A stretch of 64,000 bases of DNA from Scleromitrula shiraiana (GCA_028455995.1 JABELC010000002.1:3844001-3908000), one strand, 5' to 3'; counted from the first letter of the stretch, positions 12,097-24,688 are shown. The notes: generated by a model from the sequence alone, not told the origin. Translations and numbers: made by a program.

Positions 12097-15000
12097 ATGT
12101 CTGATGTGGCAAGGGAGTTGGTTATGGTTTGATGATTTATGAACCTTGTTGTAATGTATTGATTGTTTGTTTACGAATTACCTGTTGTTTTGGGTGGATT
12201 GTATCACGATTTTCTAATTCGGAGTCGGCAAACAAATTTTGTCCTATTCATTATTGAATGTAAATCTTTATTCTTGAATATCATCTCCATCTCCAAATCC
12301 AAATGCCCAAGCTCCATTTAGGCTCAACCAGTGGAGAGAGTGAGAATTCAACAAGATGTTACTTGCAGGCTAAGGTCTTGAGTATTCGGGGTTACTCTAG
12401 CCATAATTTAGTTGTTCAAAGCCATGAATCTTGCCCATCAAGAGTGTACAAAACTTTTTTTATTGAAGATCTGAGATAAGTAAAGATATATTTAGAGTAA
12501 ATTCAATGTTCCTGAAGTTTGAGCAACTTGAAGTGCTTTTTTTGTGATCATCATTTGGCTTTGAAAGTTTTGCAACTATGTGAATTCTGCAAACTAAAGA
12601 CTTTCATAACTTCCAACTGCATACAGATTGATTGATTAATGCTGGTGAACTGTACCCTCAAACCATCTAATTTTAAGTTCACCCGATCTAGGTCATAAAA
12701 GATTATTTTCTACAAATGCTTTCTTTCCGATCCCCATCACTTTATCTGCGTCGACGCGGTTTTCTTTCGATATTTTGAGTCTCCCAAAACGTTGAAATCT
12801 TATGCACAGCTTTGATGACCCCATCATCATTTCCATTCTATTCTCCATAATTGCCGGATAATTTTCAAACTTCTGCCATACAGATACCCTATGGGCTCAA
12901 GAAATCGGGAATTATCCTGACATCATATCAGGAATTTTATCAAGGAATCAGCAATCAATACTAGTATATTGTAGCTCAAAATTCTAATCCGGCACGGTAT
13001 CTGACGTCAAGAGTGCTAAATGAGCTTATTCATACTAAGTTTTGATAGCGCGAGTCTGGCAGTGAACTAGGGGGGAAATGAAGTGACTAGGCGACATTAG
13101 ACGCGCTAGTCAACGGTTTCCAGGTACCCGAGGACTAGCGAACGAGCTAGCTAGACAACTACCGGTGACTAGCTAGCGATAACTACCAAATTTTTCTACG
13201 ATGGTGACGATATGATACCAACTTTATCATGTTATCTGAATGGGTTAGAAACTAACAAAAATTCACAATGATCAAAACCCACTCAAATTAGGTTGAATTT
13301 GGCTAAGGGTTGGTGGAAAGTTTGTTAAGAGTTAGTTTTTAAGAAAATCTAGATTTTTAGTTCTATAATCATACTCTACAATCACACACACTTTAAGTTT
13401 GCACCACAAGCACTTCATTACATACATACAATATGTTCGAGATCAATTAGCTCTTTTTGTAACCTTCCTGATCGCCACTTTCGTCCAATCATATTGTGTT
13501 GAATCAGGCATAGTAATAAACTAGTTGAGAGGTTACCTCTCTGATACAACAGATTTGATGTCAAAGCTTAGTACTGTCAGGCGTTCTTTGATTTCTTAAG
13601 CCCATGGGCCCGGCCCGGATGGATACTTCCAGCTGCACATGCCGAATCTTACATCCTGTCTTTCAGGAACTTACGCTATCATCTTCTTCTGGGTGTCTGG
13701 TACTGATCTATAATCCTGTTTGCATCTGATCGAGTTCCTCGCTGCGGTTCAATTTGAAGTTCAGCTGCGCATGTTCTTTTCGTATTATACAATTACATTT
13801 CTTGTAGGGCTGAAAACCGTTGTGATGACATCGCAGATCAGCGGCCGCTAACGCCATTCCATTTCTGGAAAGTTTTGACGACATCTGTTTTCGTGATTCT
13901 TGCTTCACGAATTTTGTATTTTGAAATGCCGAGAAATGTTGCAAGCAGGGCTACGCCATGAAAGTGATACCATGATGCATCGTATTGGATCTTAGTGTTG
14001 AATTCTCAAGTGAGAATGGCATCTCCGGCTTCCCGCATCGTTAACATAGTTTACTAGTTTACTAGGGACAGTTAGAGTTTGGGCAAATGAAGTCATTTCT
14101 AACCAAGGATCATGAGCCGTCGACGAGATATCAATCTATCTACTTCTAAGCTTGACTAGATTCGTTTGTATATCTCATTCGTCATTGGTGTAGAGAAATA
14201 GCGAAAGATGGTGTTCAAACTAACGAAGGACAATGGGTATAAGTATGTGACGTCCCCTCTGATTATTTGATTTTTCAAGCTTGCATAAAGATAATATTGT
14301 CCTAAAGCAACCTACACAATCAAGAACCACCAATATCTCGACCTGTTTCACACATTAAAAATCAAGATGCTCCCAAACACCCCCGCAAGAGTAAGTCATT
14401 GCACAAGTTCAACTTGGAATGCTATGAAAAAGTGCCCGGCGGCACCCAAAATGCCAAAAACCCAGGCAAGACACTATTTCCCATAACACTCTCCAATTCG
14501 GTCTGCCAGCGCAGTCTCACATACTTGCTGTGATCACATGGTGCTAGTTGCAGTCATGCTTGCTAGTTGCAGTCATACTCCTACTCTAGTTGTAGGCATG
14601 TAAGGCTTCAACAAACCTTCGTGATGTATTACTTGCAGTATGACGTATGGCTGACATGATTTCATTGTAGAATACTATTATACTACCGGGTAATTGGCCC
14701 GTGACGGGTGCCCGCCGTAGCGGCCGTAAGGCATTGGGTGATGCTTCAACTGAAGTAGTTAGGCAATTTTGGGTTGACGAAACCGGGCAGGGGGGGGGGG
14801 GAGCGGCCTGGGGTGTGACCCCTTTAAATAATGTAAGTTCCTTTCCAAGCTTGATTGCTTGTTTTGCTTGATAACTATCCAATTTGAGCATTGAATAATA
14901 CTTGTATAGAATTATGACTACGCCGGAGGGGATGAGGAGGCCAGACGGGAGTTAGAATGATACGAGAGGAAGGTTTGGGTCGGAGTTCGCGCCTTCCTGT

Positions 15001-15647
15001 TCTGCTTGTTTTTTTACAATTAAGTTTTTTAAATATGCCGCAGCCGGCCAAACGGGCTGGTTGAGTGTGTTATGGGGGTTCTTTTGGGGGGAAAGAGAGA
15101 TGGGTGGATAGATAGATGGATAGTTGGATAGTTGGATAGTTGGTTGGATGGTTGGATGGATGGGTGAATAATATTTTGGGGGGTTTTTTTTTGAGAAAAA
15201 ATGGAATTCTTTATGTTTTGCGCTCCTACCTCAATCCCTTTGCATAATGTGTTAACTTCCTTATTTGAATATTACTAATCCGCGAAACTTACACTTACCT
15301 CACTTGTTAAACAGATACAACAAAATCACAATGCAATGTTTTGACTTGAATGCTTGAATTTCAAAGTTGTATTCAATCAATGTAACTCAAAGGCTGTTTC
15401 AATATTTATATCTTAAAGAAACATTCAGAATCAATCAGTTTGGAATATATTCAAATGGTCCTATCTTCAACAGGCATCAAAACTGAATTGGCTCGATACC
15501 ACAACATCACCGTTACTATAACCCATTTCCAACAAAATTAAGTACATAGTCTTTGCTTGTTTTAAATTCAATCTATCTCGTTGAGCCTTGGTGGCATTGG
15601 TGTTCTCAAGGAATCTCTCCAGATCCTACCACAATCATTAAGAAAGG
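12097..15647. other. Long non-coding stretch with scattered repeats
   Basis: I see no convincing gene. A cluster of at least six CTAG-containing words (GACTAGC, GAGCTAGCTAG and similar) lies at 13064-13175. A 16-bp word (TGCTAGTTGCAGTCAT) is repeated at 14542 and 14561. An 11-G run lies near 14790, and a GGATAGTT/GGATGGTT microsatellite at about 15101-15170. Minus-strand ORFs at 13708-13944 and 14586-14891 are locally more GC-rich than their surroundings, and the second could be a transposon scrap, but I recognise no domain. Confidence 0.5.
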
Positions 15648-16004
15648 ATGGCCACGACCATCAGGTCTCGAAAAGCAATGAACAAGGCATATCACATCAA
15701 CCAACAACAATTTATCGAACACAAGAAGACTAAAGAGGTGAATTTGACATCATCAACAATCTCTTGTAAGTTTATTTCATTTGATTGTTAGACTTCGAGT
15801 TATTACTTAAGACATTCTTTTGTGTCATGACTACTCGATTGTCTTTATCGAACTTGGACAGATGCTGGAGTTGATGTTCAATCATCAATAGTGATTCATA
15901 CCACAACTAGTCTACTTCCGCTAAAGCTTGTCTATCTATTACTATCATGCCACGGAATGGTAGCCGTAGCGGGCACGAACGTAAAGCAATGCGTCCTAAT
16001 TTGA
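15648..16004 (+). CDS. Possible small two-exon gene, unknown function
   Basis: An ATG in strong context (AAGGATGG) opens 39 codons that end at a GTAAGT donor (15766). The acceptor TTGGACAG (15861) joins in phase to a second exon ending at TGA 16002-16004, for 86 residues in total. The first part is basic (MATTIRSRKAMNKAYH); the second has a short hydrophobic stretch (LPLKLVYLLLSC). A competing ORF in another frame starts at 15947 and is Lys/Glu-rich. No family is recognised and it may be chance. Transcript evidence would decide. Confidence 0.22.
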
Positions 16005-17901
16005 TTAAAGTTTTAAGTCAGAAGCATTTCGCTACCGAAAAAGAAAAAGAAGAGAAGCCGGAAGACAAGGAGAAGGAAACGGTCTGGGTTTTGATGTGAG
16101 CTTTACCTTTTTGTTCTTTTTATTGTATTTTTAATCTTTACATTGTTCAAAGAAAATAACCAAGTCTAGGCAACAGGCTAGGTGGAAAATTAAGTTTTTT
16201 TCGAATTGGATTTATTAATTTTGATATCGTTTTTTTTTATCTCGAAAGAGGTTATCCAGCAGTGTTTTGTTGTGAATCAGAAGAAAAGGGAGAACGAGGA
16301 TGTAATCATTATTATTAGTGGGAATGGAAAGTGTGCGCTTTAGGTTGGGCAATTTTCTTGTGTTCCTTTTTTATATTTTGTTGTTTTATGTATTTTTTAA
16401 AATTCAGCTGAAGCTGGGCAACAGGCTGAGTAAGATAGCCACAGCGTTATTTTTTTGTATTTTTTTTGGATAACACGTAGTGTTTTTGTTTTGTTCTCAT
16501 CTTCAATTGAAGGTCTTGAGACTGGAAAATGAGTACGCAGGAAATTTTATCGAGAGGCGAGGGGTCCAATTGAGAAGGTTAATTGGTCTATTCTTGTTCT
16601 TTTGGCTGAGGATGGTGGCGTAGATGGATGGATGGTATTTACTGACTGAGGTTTTGTTAGTAGTTGTTAGTTTTCAATCCTATGAAGCGGCTTTCTTTGA
16701 ATGGAATATTGAAATATCTGTAGATTTTGAAGCATTGGAAGCAGGTGGATAAGGAAGAAAAATAGGACGATGATCAAATATCTTGATTATCATGCGCTAA
16801 GGCGTGAGGGAAAATCTCCTGCAACGGTTTGCAATAAGAACGACCACATCTAGAGATAAAGGTTTTGGTGAATTGTAACGGCTTGTTTTGATATCGTGTT
16901 CATCTATTTGATCAGTAGAAAATTTTGATATCAAAGTCGGAATTCGGGTCGGGTGGATGGAGAGCCTTTCGATGACCAATTGGATATCATTGCGGCCGTA
17001 GAAGGGTTTCCCGAGTAGCGTTTTGCTGCCGGTGAGAAGGTAGAAAAAGCAAAGGAAGAGGAAACATCATATTAGGAATTTTAGGATATTTCTCAATCAA
17101 TACTGTTTATAAATTTCTCTTCTTAGAATCGGTTATGTGATTTCGGATCGAAGAATACTGGATGTGGAAGAAGCATTTTTGGTACAGGAGCTCCAAACGG
17201 AGCAGGTACGGACGGACTACTACTGTATAGCAGTCGTTGCATTGTTTCATTAGTAGTACACCTTATTAATGAGAAATCTTACATTCAAGCGTGATTACAG
17301 CGTCAATGCGCGGGTATGAGTGTGTTTCGTGGGGGGAGGTGTGTCTTTCGCATTTCTCTAGTTCTTAGGAATTGTTAAGGCTTCATGGATCTCTTCACGG
17401 CTTAATGTTAGTTCTTAATAATATTTGTCTTTTCTCATAGCAACAAGGTATTTTCTTCAATTTTCAAAAGAATGTAGGGTTCTAAATTGAATGTCACTAC
17501 CACTTTAGTTAAGTTAAGGGGGAATAATTGCAATCCAAGATGTTGGTCGAGGTATTGATTACTTAATTGATTACTACGTAAATGAACTCCTTTTTCATAT
17601 TTTCGGAAAAATACATTATAAATGTCGTTGTGGATATTATGGTTGGTAATGTGGAAAATAATTATTAAAATGATTGGCAACTTAGACTCTCACTATTTCA
17701 GAACCCAAGTATGCTCTTTATATAACAATTTTGACCATAATTTTGACATCTTAGGTTGGATGTTGAGTAGAAATTGTACATCGATTCAAGTTAGTTGAAC
17801 GCGATTCATGATTAGTCAGCATTAAAAATAATCTGAAAGTCGTGTATTGGCGTCAATGTTACACGAGATATCACTCATAATTTTCAATTACAAGAAATAA
17901 G
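16005..17901. other. Non-coding stretch, no supported gene
   Basis: The sequence is T-rich with many homopolymer runs. The phrase CAACAGGCT occurs twice, near 16172 and 16419, in similar surroundings, a weak hint of an old duplication. I see no gene or RNA. Confidence 0.45.
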
Positions 17902-19027
17902 ATGCAGCTTAAAGGTAAGTACAAGTTTGAATCGATCAAAGTTCTCTCAAGTTGTTGAAAATCTCCTCCATCCTCCATCGTGACTGCCGCCGAAATACAT
18001 GAACAACGTGCCGGCCCGCCAAAGAAACGGATTACCACAAACACTTCGTACCATACAAATTGTTGTGTAACACGACAACCAAGAAGTATTAAGTATTCAA
18101 CAATGACTTACTAAAAACTCACAATACTGGCACTGGAGTCTAGATTAGTCATTTATATTTGTTTATTCCGATACTATATCAAATTTGATCGCGGTTGCTG
18201 TTGATATATATTTGCAGTACTCCTTTTGAAAATATTGAGAGAAGGGATACTTCTTTTTGGAAAACAAGTGAACTTTTACAGTTATTGTCAAAGATGACTT
18301 CCAGCTCGATGAGATAGATACCCAGATATCACCTAGAGTGAGCCACTCGCTTCCTATACGCCTGCAGAGTCTAAGAAGTCGAAAGGAAGAGACAGAAATT
18401 CGAGTAATCAGGAAAACTATATCAATATGGATGGATATACGATACTTGATCAATACAGTTCTAAGCGAGGAATCAGATTCCTTTGAACCTACAGAAGAGT
18501 CGAAGAAAAGAAAAAGTCACTCGAGGAATCAGGAAAAGACAGTTGATATTCCCGTTAATGTTGAGATAAAAGAACAGTTGAAGGACATGCACAACAGAAT
18601 GAACAACAAAATCCCAAATTCTAAGAAACGCAGAACGAACAGATCTAGCCAAGCTTATCAACTCTTATCCGATGCAAGTCCACATGCAAGACATCGAAAA
18701 CTCACGAAAAGTTCCCTTCCACAACAAGGAAAATCAGATCCCAAGCAGAGGTTTTTGAACTGGATAGGTACATCCATACATGATCTTGACGTTCCCCCTG
18801 GTGTACCAATAATGAAACCACCTTCAGAATATTTGTACGGAACAGAGCCCATGGGAGAAACAATATCCAAACCCAAAACGGTGCAACTGCCTTCTTCCAT
18901 AATCGAACTCTGGGAGACCGAAATCAGAGAGCAAATGCTCGAGGGCTCCGGATCCGGTCCGGATTATGAGATTGGATATAAATTGGTAAAAGAAATCATT
19001 GAGCTATACTCTCAGAGAATGGAATAG
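17902..19027 (+). CDS. Lys/Ser-rich protein of unknown function
   Basis: The large exon (18282-19027) is open for about 250 codons but has no ATG near its start; the first in-frame ATG is at 18431. A 13-base first exon at 17902-17914 (ATG CAG CTT AAA G) followed by GTAAGT joins in phase to the acceptor TTTTACAG before 18282. This gives an N-terminus MQLKVIVKDDFQLDEIDT. I chose this start because donor, acceptor and phase all fit, but the 367-bp intron is long for this region. The protein is hydrophilic, with KKRK and KKRR basic clusters that could be nuclear signals, and an acidic C-terminus (IIELWETEIREQM). I recognise no domain. A perfect inverted repeat lies just after the stop. Confidence 0.5.
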
Positions 19028-19048
19028 AAAGAGATTTACGCAGAGACT

Positions 19049-19081
19049 AGAAGAAGAAAGGCAAGTTGCCTTTCTTCTTCT
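19049..19081. repeat. Perfect 16-bp inverted repeat after the stop codon, running into a CTT microsatellite
   Basis: AGAAGAAGAAAGGCAA (19049-19064) and its exact complement TTGCCTTTCTTCTTCT (19066-19081) are separated by one base. The pair starts 21 bases after the stop of the 17902-19027 gene, so its transcript would carry a strong hairpin in the 3' UTR. The right arm continues into a CTT repeat to about 19098. Confidence 0.8.
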
Positions 19082-21268
19082 TCTTCTTCTTCTTCTTCAA
19101 GAATATCAGATTTCAAAGTTGGAGAACCGGTTTTGAAATCGTCGACAGCGTCTACTATAAAAAATTAAAGAGTTTGCTGGACGGACAAGACTCGAAGATC
19201 GAGAACCGTGGCTTGTGGAAGAGGAAGATGTATTAGACGGGTTCTCGCAGATGTATATCAGTCTTAACCTTCATGTGTATGATGTGCATCAGTGTCTCTA
19301 TGTTTGTTGAACAATTGGATTAGATGTGAGAGATTGACCACGGAACTCGAGACATTATAGAAGATCAGAACAATTACTACTTCGTTATTTCTTTGTGGCA
19401 ATTAAAACTATCGAGCATGGTCGGGTGGTTAGTGGTTATGTAGCATAATAGAGACTCCAACATTTCTTTTTCATTGGGTTGTAGAGAACTCAGTGTTACC
19501 TCATTTAATCAGTAATCAGTAATAATGCTGTGAAATATGACTTACATCCATCACAATACCATGACGGGCTCACGATATTGAAATTCGAAAAATGTTTCAT
19601 ACAGTCAACCGATGGAATAAATATGGAGAAACCATTATAGATGAATCATTGCATCTACAATTAATATCTGAAATATTAACACGATATGAGTCCTTGACCA
19701 AATTTAAGATCCTAGGACCACAATCGCCTGAGAGTGAACAGTATTGGTAGCATTCATTATTTGGTCAACCGTCATGCGTTTTAAAGATCTGAAAGTTGTG
19801 GATGAATTGCTAATTTAAGTTACTCACTATCTCTGGATACATACCGGGTCAAACAAACAATACACAATGCATCAAATAAACAACTGTGAATTGCAAGTTA
19901 GCAAGCAAATGGAGGAGAGCGTGTAGACAGGACACTGGGATTTGAGACAAGTAAATCATTGCAGAGTGACGTCGGTTGAAAGGAAAGTGGAAGATTCCTT
20001 GGTTGTGCCTATGATCATGCTATGGGGAGGAGAACTCAGAAAATAAGCTGGATAACGGTTATTAGATACCGGTACATTCCAACACATGAGCACAATATAC
20101 TCAATAAATTCAAATAAGACTTTGACTATCAGCAACATTTGAGAGTAAGCACGAGTTGACAAATGAGGTCGATGGATGTTCATACGGACACATAATGCTC
20201 TGTTAGGTAGACGAAGTATACACTCCTCGCTTCGTAATCCGCATCAGTACTCAAATAAATCAATACAAAATTGATGACAAAGCGTATAACTATCCACATC
20301 ACATCGGCACAATTATTCCTCACAATTATTCCACGCGCCTAATAAAAACATACCATCAGAATTTGCTACTCGTGCAAACATGATCAACAAAATAAAAAAT
20401 CACAACTTATATACGTAACAGAATTGGGGGCGGATCAGAGAAGGCTGAGTTGAGCGTGGAGTGTTGTTTCATGTTCCGTCCGGTCTCTAACCAAGTCGAC
20501 CACTCTGGCGGTAGACTTTTGATCGCCTGCCAAGCAGTGCTCCCATTACGGTGGTGTTTTCCGTAACGTATATATATCCAACTTAAGTGGGGAAACTTTC
20601 ATAAATTGCAAGATTATTGTTTAAAAATTTAGTATTGAAGTGGATGTTGTTGAAGCTATGCGATATCGTGTTGATGTTGGATATATGAGATATAGAGATA
20701 TTGAAATCTTTCAACGTTACGTACTTTAGTAAGTAAAAACTCATTACCTTAAGCCTACGATTTGAGAACAGATATATTAGCCTGAATTGCCTAAAATGGT
20801 AATATTGAAGCATCCCGAGAAAGGGCTTAGGTCAAATTCTGGATGTTTAATGGAAGTACGTACAATTCTACGTATTATCTAACATGTTACATAATTTTGT
20901 ATGTATTAAGTACTCAATATCAGATAAGATATACGTTGAATGCACTTTTGTAAATTTTGTTTCTAATACATGCCTATCCAATTAAATGGAATAACATTCG
21001 ACGAAAGAAAGGGTTTATTTAGTAAACAACCCAGGCGCAAAGTTTTATAGATAATTGCCATGTTTCATCGGCCATTAATTATGTAGATGCCAAGAAAGAG
21101 TATCGATTGTTGGATTTATATATATAAGAAGGAAAAATTGGTTGGAACAGATACTAATCTGAACCGATAATATCATTTTAAATTTCGAACATCAAATCCG
21201 GCACTATATAAAAGACACAGTACCTTTCCAGTCATAGATTATAGATTATTATAAACAACACTGAGAAA
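19082..21268. other. Intergenic stretch, no gene seen
   Basis: About 2.2 kb with ordinary base composition and no frame that looks coding on either strand. The last 100 bases include a TATATAAAAG-type element near 21205, followed by the start of the zinc-finger-like gene at 21269. Confidence 0.45.
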
Positions 21269-22625
21269 ATGTTTGGCCTAGGGTCTAGCTCAGCAAAGAC
21301 TAAAAATAGAAATAAGAAGGATCCAAAAGGAAAGCGACGAACTGATACAACAGACAATCTCTGCGTAGAAAGTGACATGGAAGATAAAAGGTCAAGATCT
21401 GCGACGAAACATAAAACCACAGAGAAAAACAATGACGGAGATATGACCATGGGACCTCTAGTTGTAGGCATGCTGAAACCGCAGTCACCACCGAGTGTGA
21501 ATGCTGGGAAAACTAGCTCACAATCTCAGTCAGATATCACACAAACCGCCAACAGCAATGTAGATGACGAAAACTTGGTATATGAAAGACCTTCTCAGCC
21601 AATAACATGTCCAGTCCCTGAGTGTAATGGGCTACAATTCTGGCATGGAGATGTGAGACGGTATGCTAAACCTGTTTTCTACGCTGTTTTGAGAGAAAAC
21701 TGACGAATGCTTAATCATAGAGACAATTTTCGAGTGATCATTTGCATACTATGCAGAAGGTAAGTCAATGCGCAATAAAATCTTGTAAAGTAAAACTTGA
21801 CACGAGTAAATCGGAATGAGAAGCATTGTATGCCCTTACCAATTCGAAATGGTCCAGGGAGAATAATCTTTTTGACAAGACAATACATAGGAAGCATGCA
21901 AAGTATCCATTTATTATTGCTGGAAATGACATATGGTGACAGCAATAAAAACTAGTCTGAATGATCATATGAAGAAATATCACAGTCACGAAAAGGCGAA
22001 ATACACGTCTCAAGAGACAAAGTACATATGTCCAGAAGTTAGAGAAGAGAATTGTTTCGATCTAGATTTATTGGAAATGATGGATAGAAAGTTGAGAGAT
22101 AAGGGTCTTCTACCTTTTGACAATTTACCCAAGGTGGATAAGAAATCTGGTGCTCCAAAAAGATCTTCAGATAGAACCGGTAAAGCTTCAGAACCAGCAT
22201 TGGAAAAACCTGTTGGAACTTCAGCTTCATCAACAGCATCGGCGAAACATACTGTCAGAACTTCAATACCGCCATCAGACAAATCCATTGAAATTCCACT
22301 TTCATCATCAACACTGGCAAAACATACTCGCCATCGGACAAACCCGTTGGAACAATTCCAGCTTCATCATCAGTACCGGCAAAACATACTGTCAGAACTT
22401 CAACACCGCCATCGGACAAACCCGTTGGAACAATTCCAATTTCAGAAGCAGAATACTGGCAGACATGCACCGTGAACCCTCAAGAATTGATATGGTATGA
22501 AGGCGGCGCCTTGCTTCCATCGGAGCGTGTATATGGAGAGATACGGGATTCTGGCTACCAGTCAGCTACCGAAACTGTTCAGAAGGAGCAGAGTAGAAAG
22601 GACGATGGTAAGAAATCTAGTCACC

Positions 22626-22657
<32 letters not shown>

Positions 22658-22780
22658 CATCATCATCACCATCATGGTAATATGGGACATAAGAAACACA
22701 ATCGCAAAGACGATGGACATAAGAGTAAAGGCAAGGATCGCAGACATGGATCTTCTCAACAGACAGACAGTCGTCACTGA
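21269..22780 (+). CDS. C2H2-like zinc-finger protein with tandem repeat and poly-His tail, probably disrupted
   Basis: The first exon (ATG 21269) encodes a Lys/Ser-rich region and a likely C2H2 start, ITCPVPEC, at about 21604. It is probably spliced at 21672 or 21682 to a small exon near 21719-21759 that reads FSSDHLHTMQ before a GTAAGT donor. Further finger-like pieces are WSRENNLFDKTIHRKHAK (about 21850-21902) and LNDHMKKYH (about 21957). From 22206 a 75-78 bp unit (KPVGT...SSS...AKHTVRTS.PPSD) is repeated three times and begins a fourth. Unit 2 lacks 16 bp at 22328/22329, which shifts the frame. Reading resumes downstream in another frame through an 18-His run (22622-22675) and a Lys/Asp/His-rich tail ending at 22780. 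No normal intron repairs the shift, so this allele may be non-functional. The exon model is tentative. Confidence 0.5.
22206..22440 (+). repeat. Tandem 75-78 bp coding repeat
   Basis: Units lie at 22206-22280 (75 bp), 22281-22339 (59 bp, 16 bp deleted) and 22340-22417 (78 bp), with a partial fourth from 22418. Conserved words are AAACC(T/C)GTTGGAAC and AAACATACTGTCAGAAC. Units 1 and 3 keep the same frame relative to themselves; unit 2 does not. Confidence 0.85.
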
Positions 22781-23352
22781 CAGAGGGATGTATTGAAATG
22801 AGATCTTGAGAAAGAGCACGAGGAGCTCTATTTGTAAAGATGGAAAGGGAATTTGAATGGGTGATGGATTCGAGTAACTTTTGGAGTACATGTATAGAAC
22901 AAAAAGTACTAAACAGTACTTGTTGTTATAAACCACTGGGTAAAACATTTAATATCGCTCTCTCTCCTCATGTGTTCATTCATGAATTCTTTGACTATAT
23001 TTCTGACTTATCGACTATGTGATAAAACTTTTATCACTGTATTATTGACGAGACTTTGATGGAACTGAAAGTTCAGGCGGTTGACTCTAGGAGCCCGGCC
23101 AGTAAGAATAAATAGCTCGGTATAGTTAAAATGCCGGATAAACTTAGTCATCCAAGCTTCAAGCTCTAAGCTCGAAGGTTCATACCCCATCCAATCTTAT
23201 CGTCTCCCAATCCAATTGACTTCTCCGCCAATCCATCAATTTGTGACGATTTATTTACATCAACATATGTCACTTATACACTTTCCCAGAGGATCTTAAT
23301 TTTTTAACTAGTTCTATCTCATTATCTTTAAACGCCATATAAACATAATGTA
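22781..23352. other. Intergenic region
   Basis: No gene is supported. It contains the 3' flank of the zinc-finger-like gene and the upstream region of the FAM210-like gene. Confidence 0.5.
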
Positions 23353-24222
23353 ATGTCACTTCCCAAGCTTCTGCGATTTTCCCCTCCCCTTCCTCTCCCT
23401 ACCCCTCTCCCTCTCAATCGCAAATTCACAACCAGAACGCCATCTACAACTCTAAACACCATCGCGAAACCTCAACCACGCCCACCAACTCACCGCCTCA
23501 AACACCAATCTCCTCGATATTCCTCCACCACCTCCAAACCATCTACTCCCACCCCTCCCAACGCCACCACCTCTCCCAAATCCACCCCTCCCCCCTCTAA
23601 ACTCCACACCCGCCTCGCCCGTCTCCACGCCCACAGCCCCCCCTTCCTGCAGCGCTACACCACACCCCTCCTCACCGCCCCCACAACAACCATCTCCTCG
23701 TTCCTCATCCTCCACGAACTCACGGCTATTATCCCGCTCTTCATTCTCACATTCCTATTCCACTGGTTTGAGTGGAATCCCGCGGGCTGGGTTATTGGGT
23801 ATGTGGGGACGGAGAAGTGGGAGGGGGGCGTGGGGAGGTTTGAGAGGTGGTTTGCGCGGAGGGGGTGGTTTGGTTATGGCGAGAGCAGCGAGCTCGGCGA
23901 GCCAATTCCGTCTAGTGATTTCAGGGAGCCAAACGAGTCCTTCAAGTCTGCCAACGTTACGCGCATAGACCCAGAAACAAATAAACAAGGAGGCTCACCA
24001 AACAAAACAAACATAGAGCAAGAGCAAGAACAAGACCAAACAAAAGGCACAACGAAAGGACAAAAAATAATAGTAGAAATTGTCTCGGCGTATCTGATTA
24101 CGAAGATATTATTGCCGGTCAGGATTGGGGTTTGTGTGTGGGGGACCCCTTGGTTTGCAAGGGTTGTTGTTGGGAGGATTGGGGGGTGGGTGGGGAGTTT
24201 GAGGAGGGGAGGAGGGAGGTGA
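23353..24222 (+). CDS. FAM210/DUF1279-like mitochondrial membrane protein
   Basis: A single exon of 289 residues. Residues 1-85 are rich in Pro, Thr, Ser, Arg and Lys and almost free of acidic residues, as in a mitochondrial targeting sequence. About 111-139 form a membrane helix with the conserved fungal motif LILHELTAIIPLF. A charged, low-complexity linker follows (about 175-235), then AYLITKILLPVRIGVCVWGT and PWFAR (about 246-270). This last block resembles the K-x3-P-x-R-x3-T block of FAM210 (DUF1279) proteins, which sit in the inner mitochondrial membrane. The molecular role in fungi is unclear. The N-terminal half is C-rich and the C-terminal half G-rich on the coding strand. Family assignment is by motif memory and is moderate. 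Confidence 0.7.
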   Translation: MSLPKLLRFSPPLPLPTPLPLNRKFTTRTPSTTLNTIAKPQPRPPTHRLKHQSPRYSSTTSKPSTPTPPNATTSPKSTPPPSKLHTRLARLHAHSPPFLQRYTTPLLTAPTTTISSFLILHELTAIIPLFILTFLFHWFEWNPAGWVIGYVGTEKWEGGVGRFERWFARRGWFGYGESSELGEPIPSSDFREPNESFKSANVTRIDPETNKQGGSPNKTNIEQEQEQDQTKGTTKGQKIIVEIVSAYLITKILLPVRIGVCVWGTPWFARVVVGRIGGWVGSLRRGGGR

Positions 24223-24688
24223 TAAGGGGAGGTGGTAGCGAGGGGGTAAGGGACGGGAGGGGTTGTGTATAAAGGCTTATATGGTGGGTGGGTAGATGAG
24301 AATATATAGATCTGTGTGATATAGGAGTACAGATGAATTGGACTAGACGGGGAGAATATAGAAGAGATGGACCAGAGATGGCAGTAGAGAAACAGCCGGA
24401 TACTATAGATGGGGATGAGCGAAGGATAGATTAGGGAACTTTCAGCTCAAGGATCATATTATATACCCAAGATAACATCAAAATACCAGAAATAGAATAC
24501 TACATCACAAAACACCATAAAATGCAAATGCAAATCAGAACCTTGAAGGTAGGATCCTAAATGACTTTTTAATTCTCATATATATGTGTACGTATAACCA
24601 TCTATCATCCAGCTATCCATTCCATAATATAAAAAATCCATCCATCATTCTTTCCCATCATACTTTCAATTTATCAGAGAGATATACT
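24223..24688. other. Convergent intergenic region
   Basis: It lies between the 3' ends of the FAM210-like gene (plus) and the NDPK gene (minus). No gene is seen. Confidence 0.5.

Noticed and set aside
14586..14891. Minus-strand ORF of 101 codons near the G11 run
   Set aside because: Protein-like and locally GC-rich, but I cannot match it to a transposon or gene family; possible TE scrap only.
22562..22948. Minus-strand ORF with a long Met run
   Set aside because: It is the complement of the poly-His (CAT/CAC) tract of the plus-strand gene.
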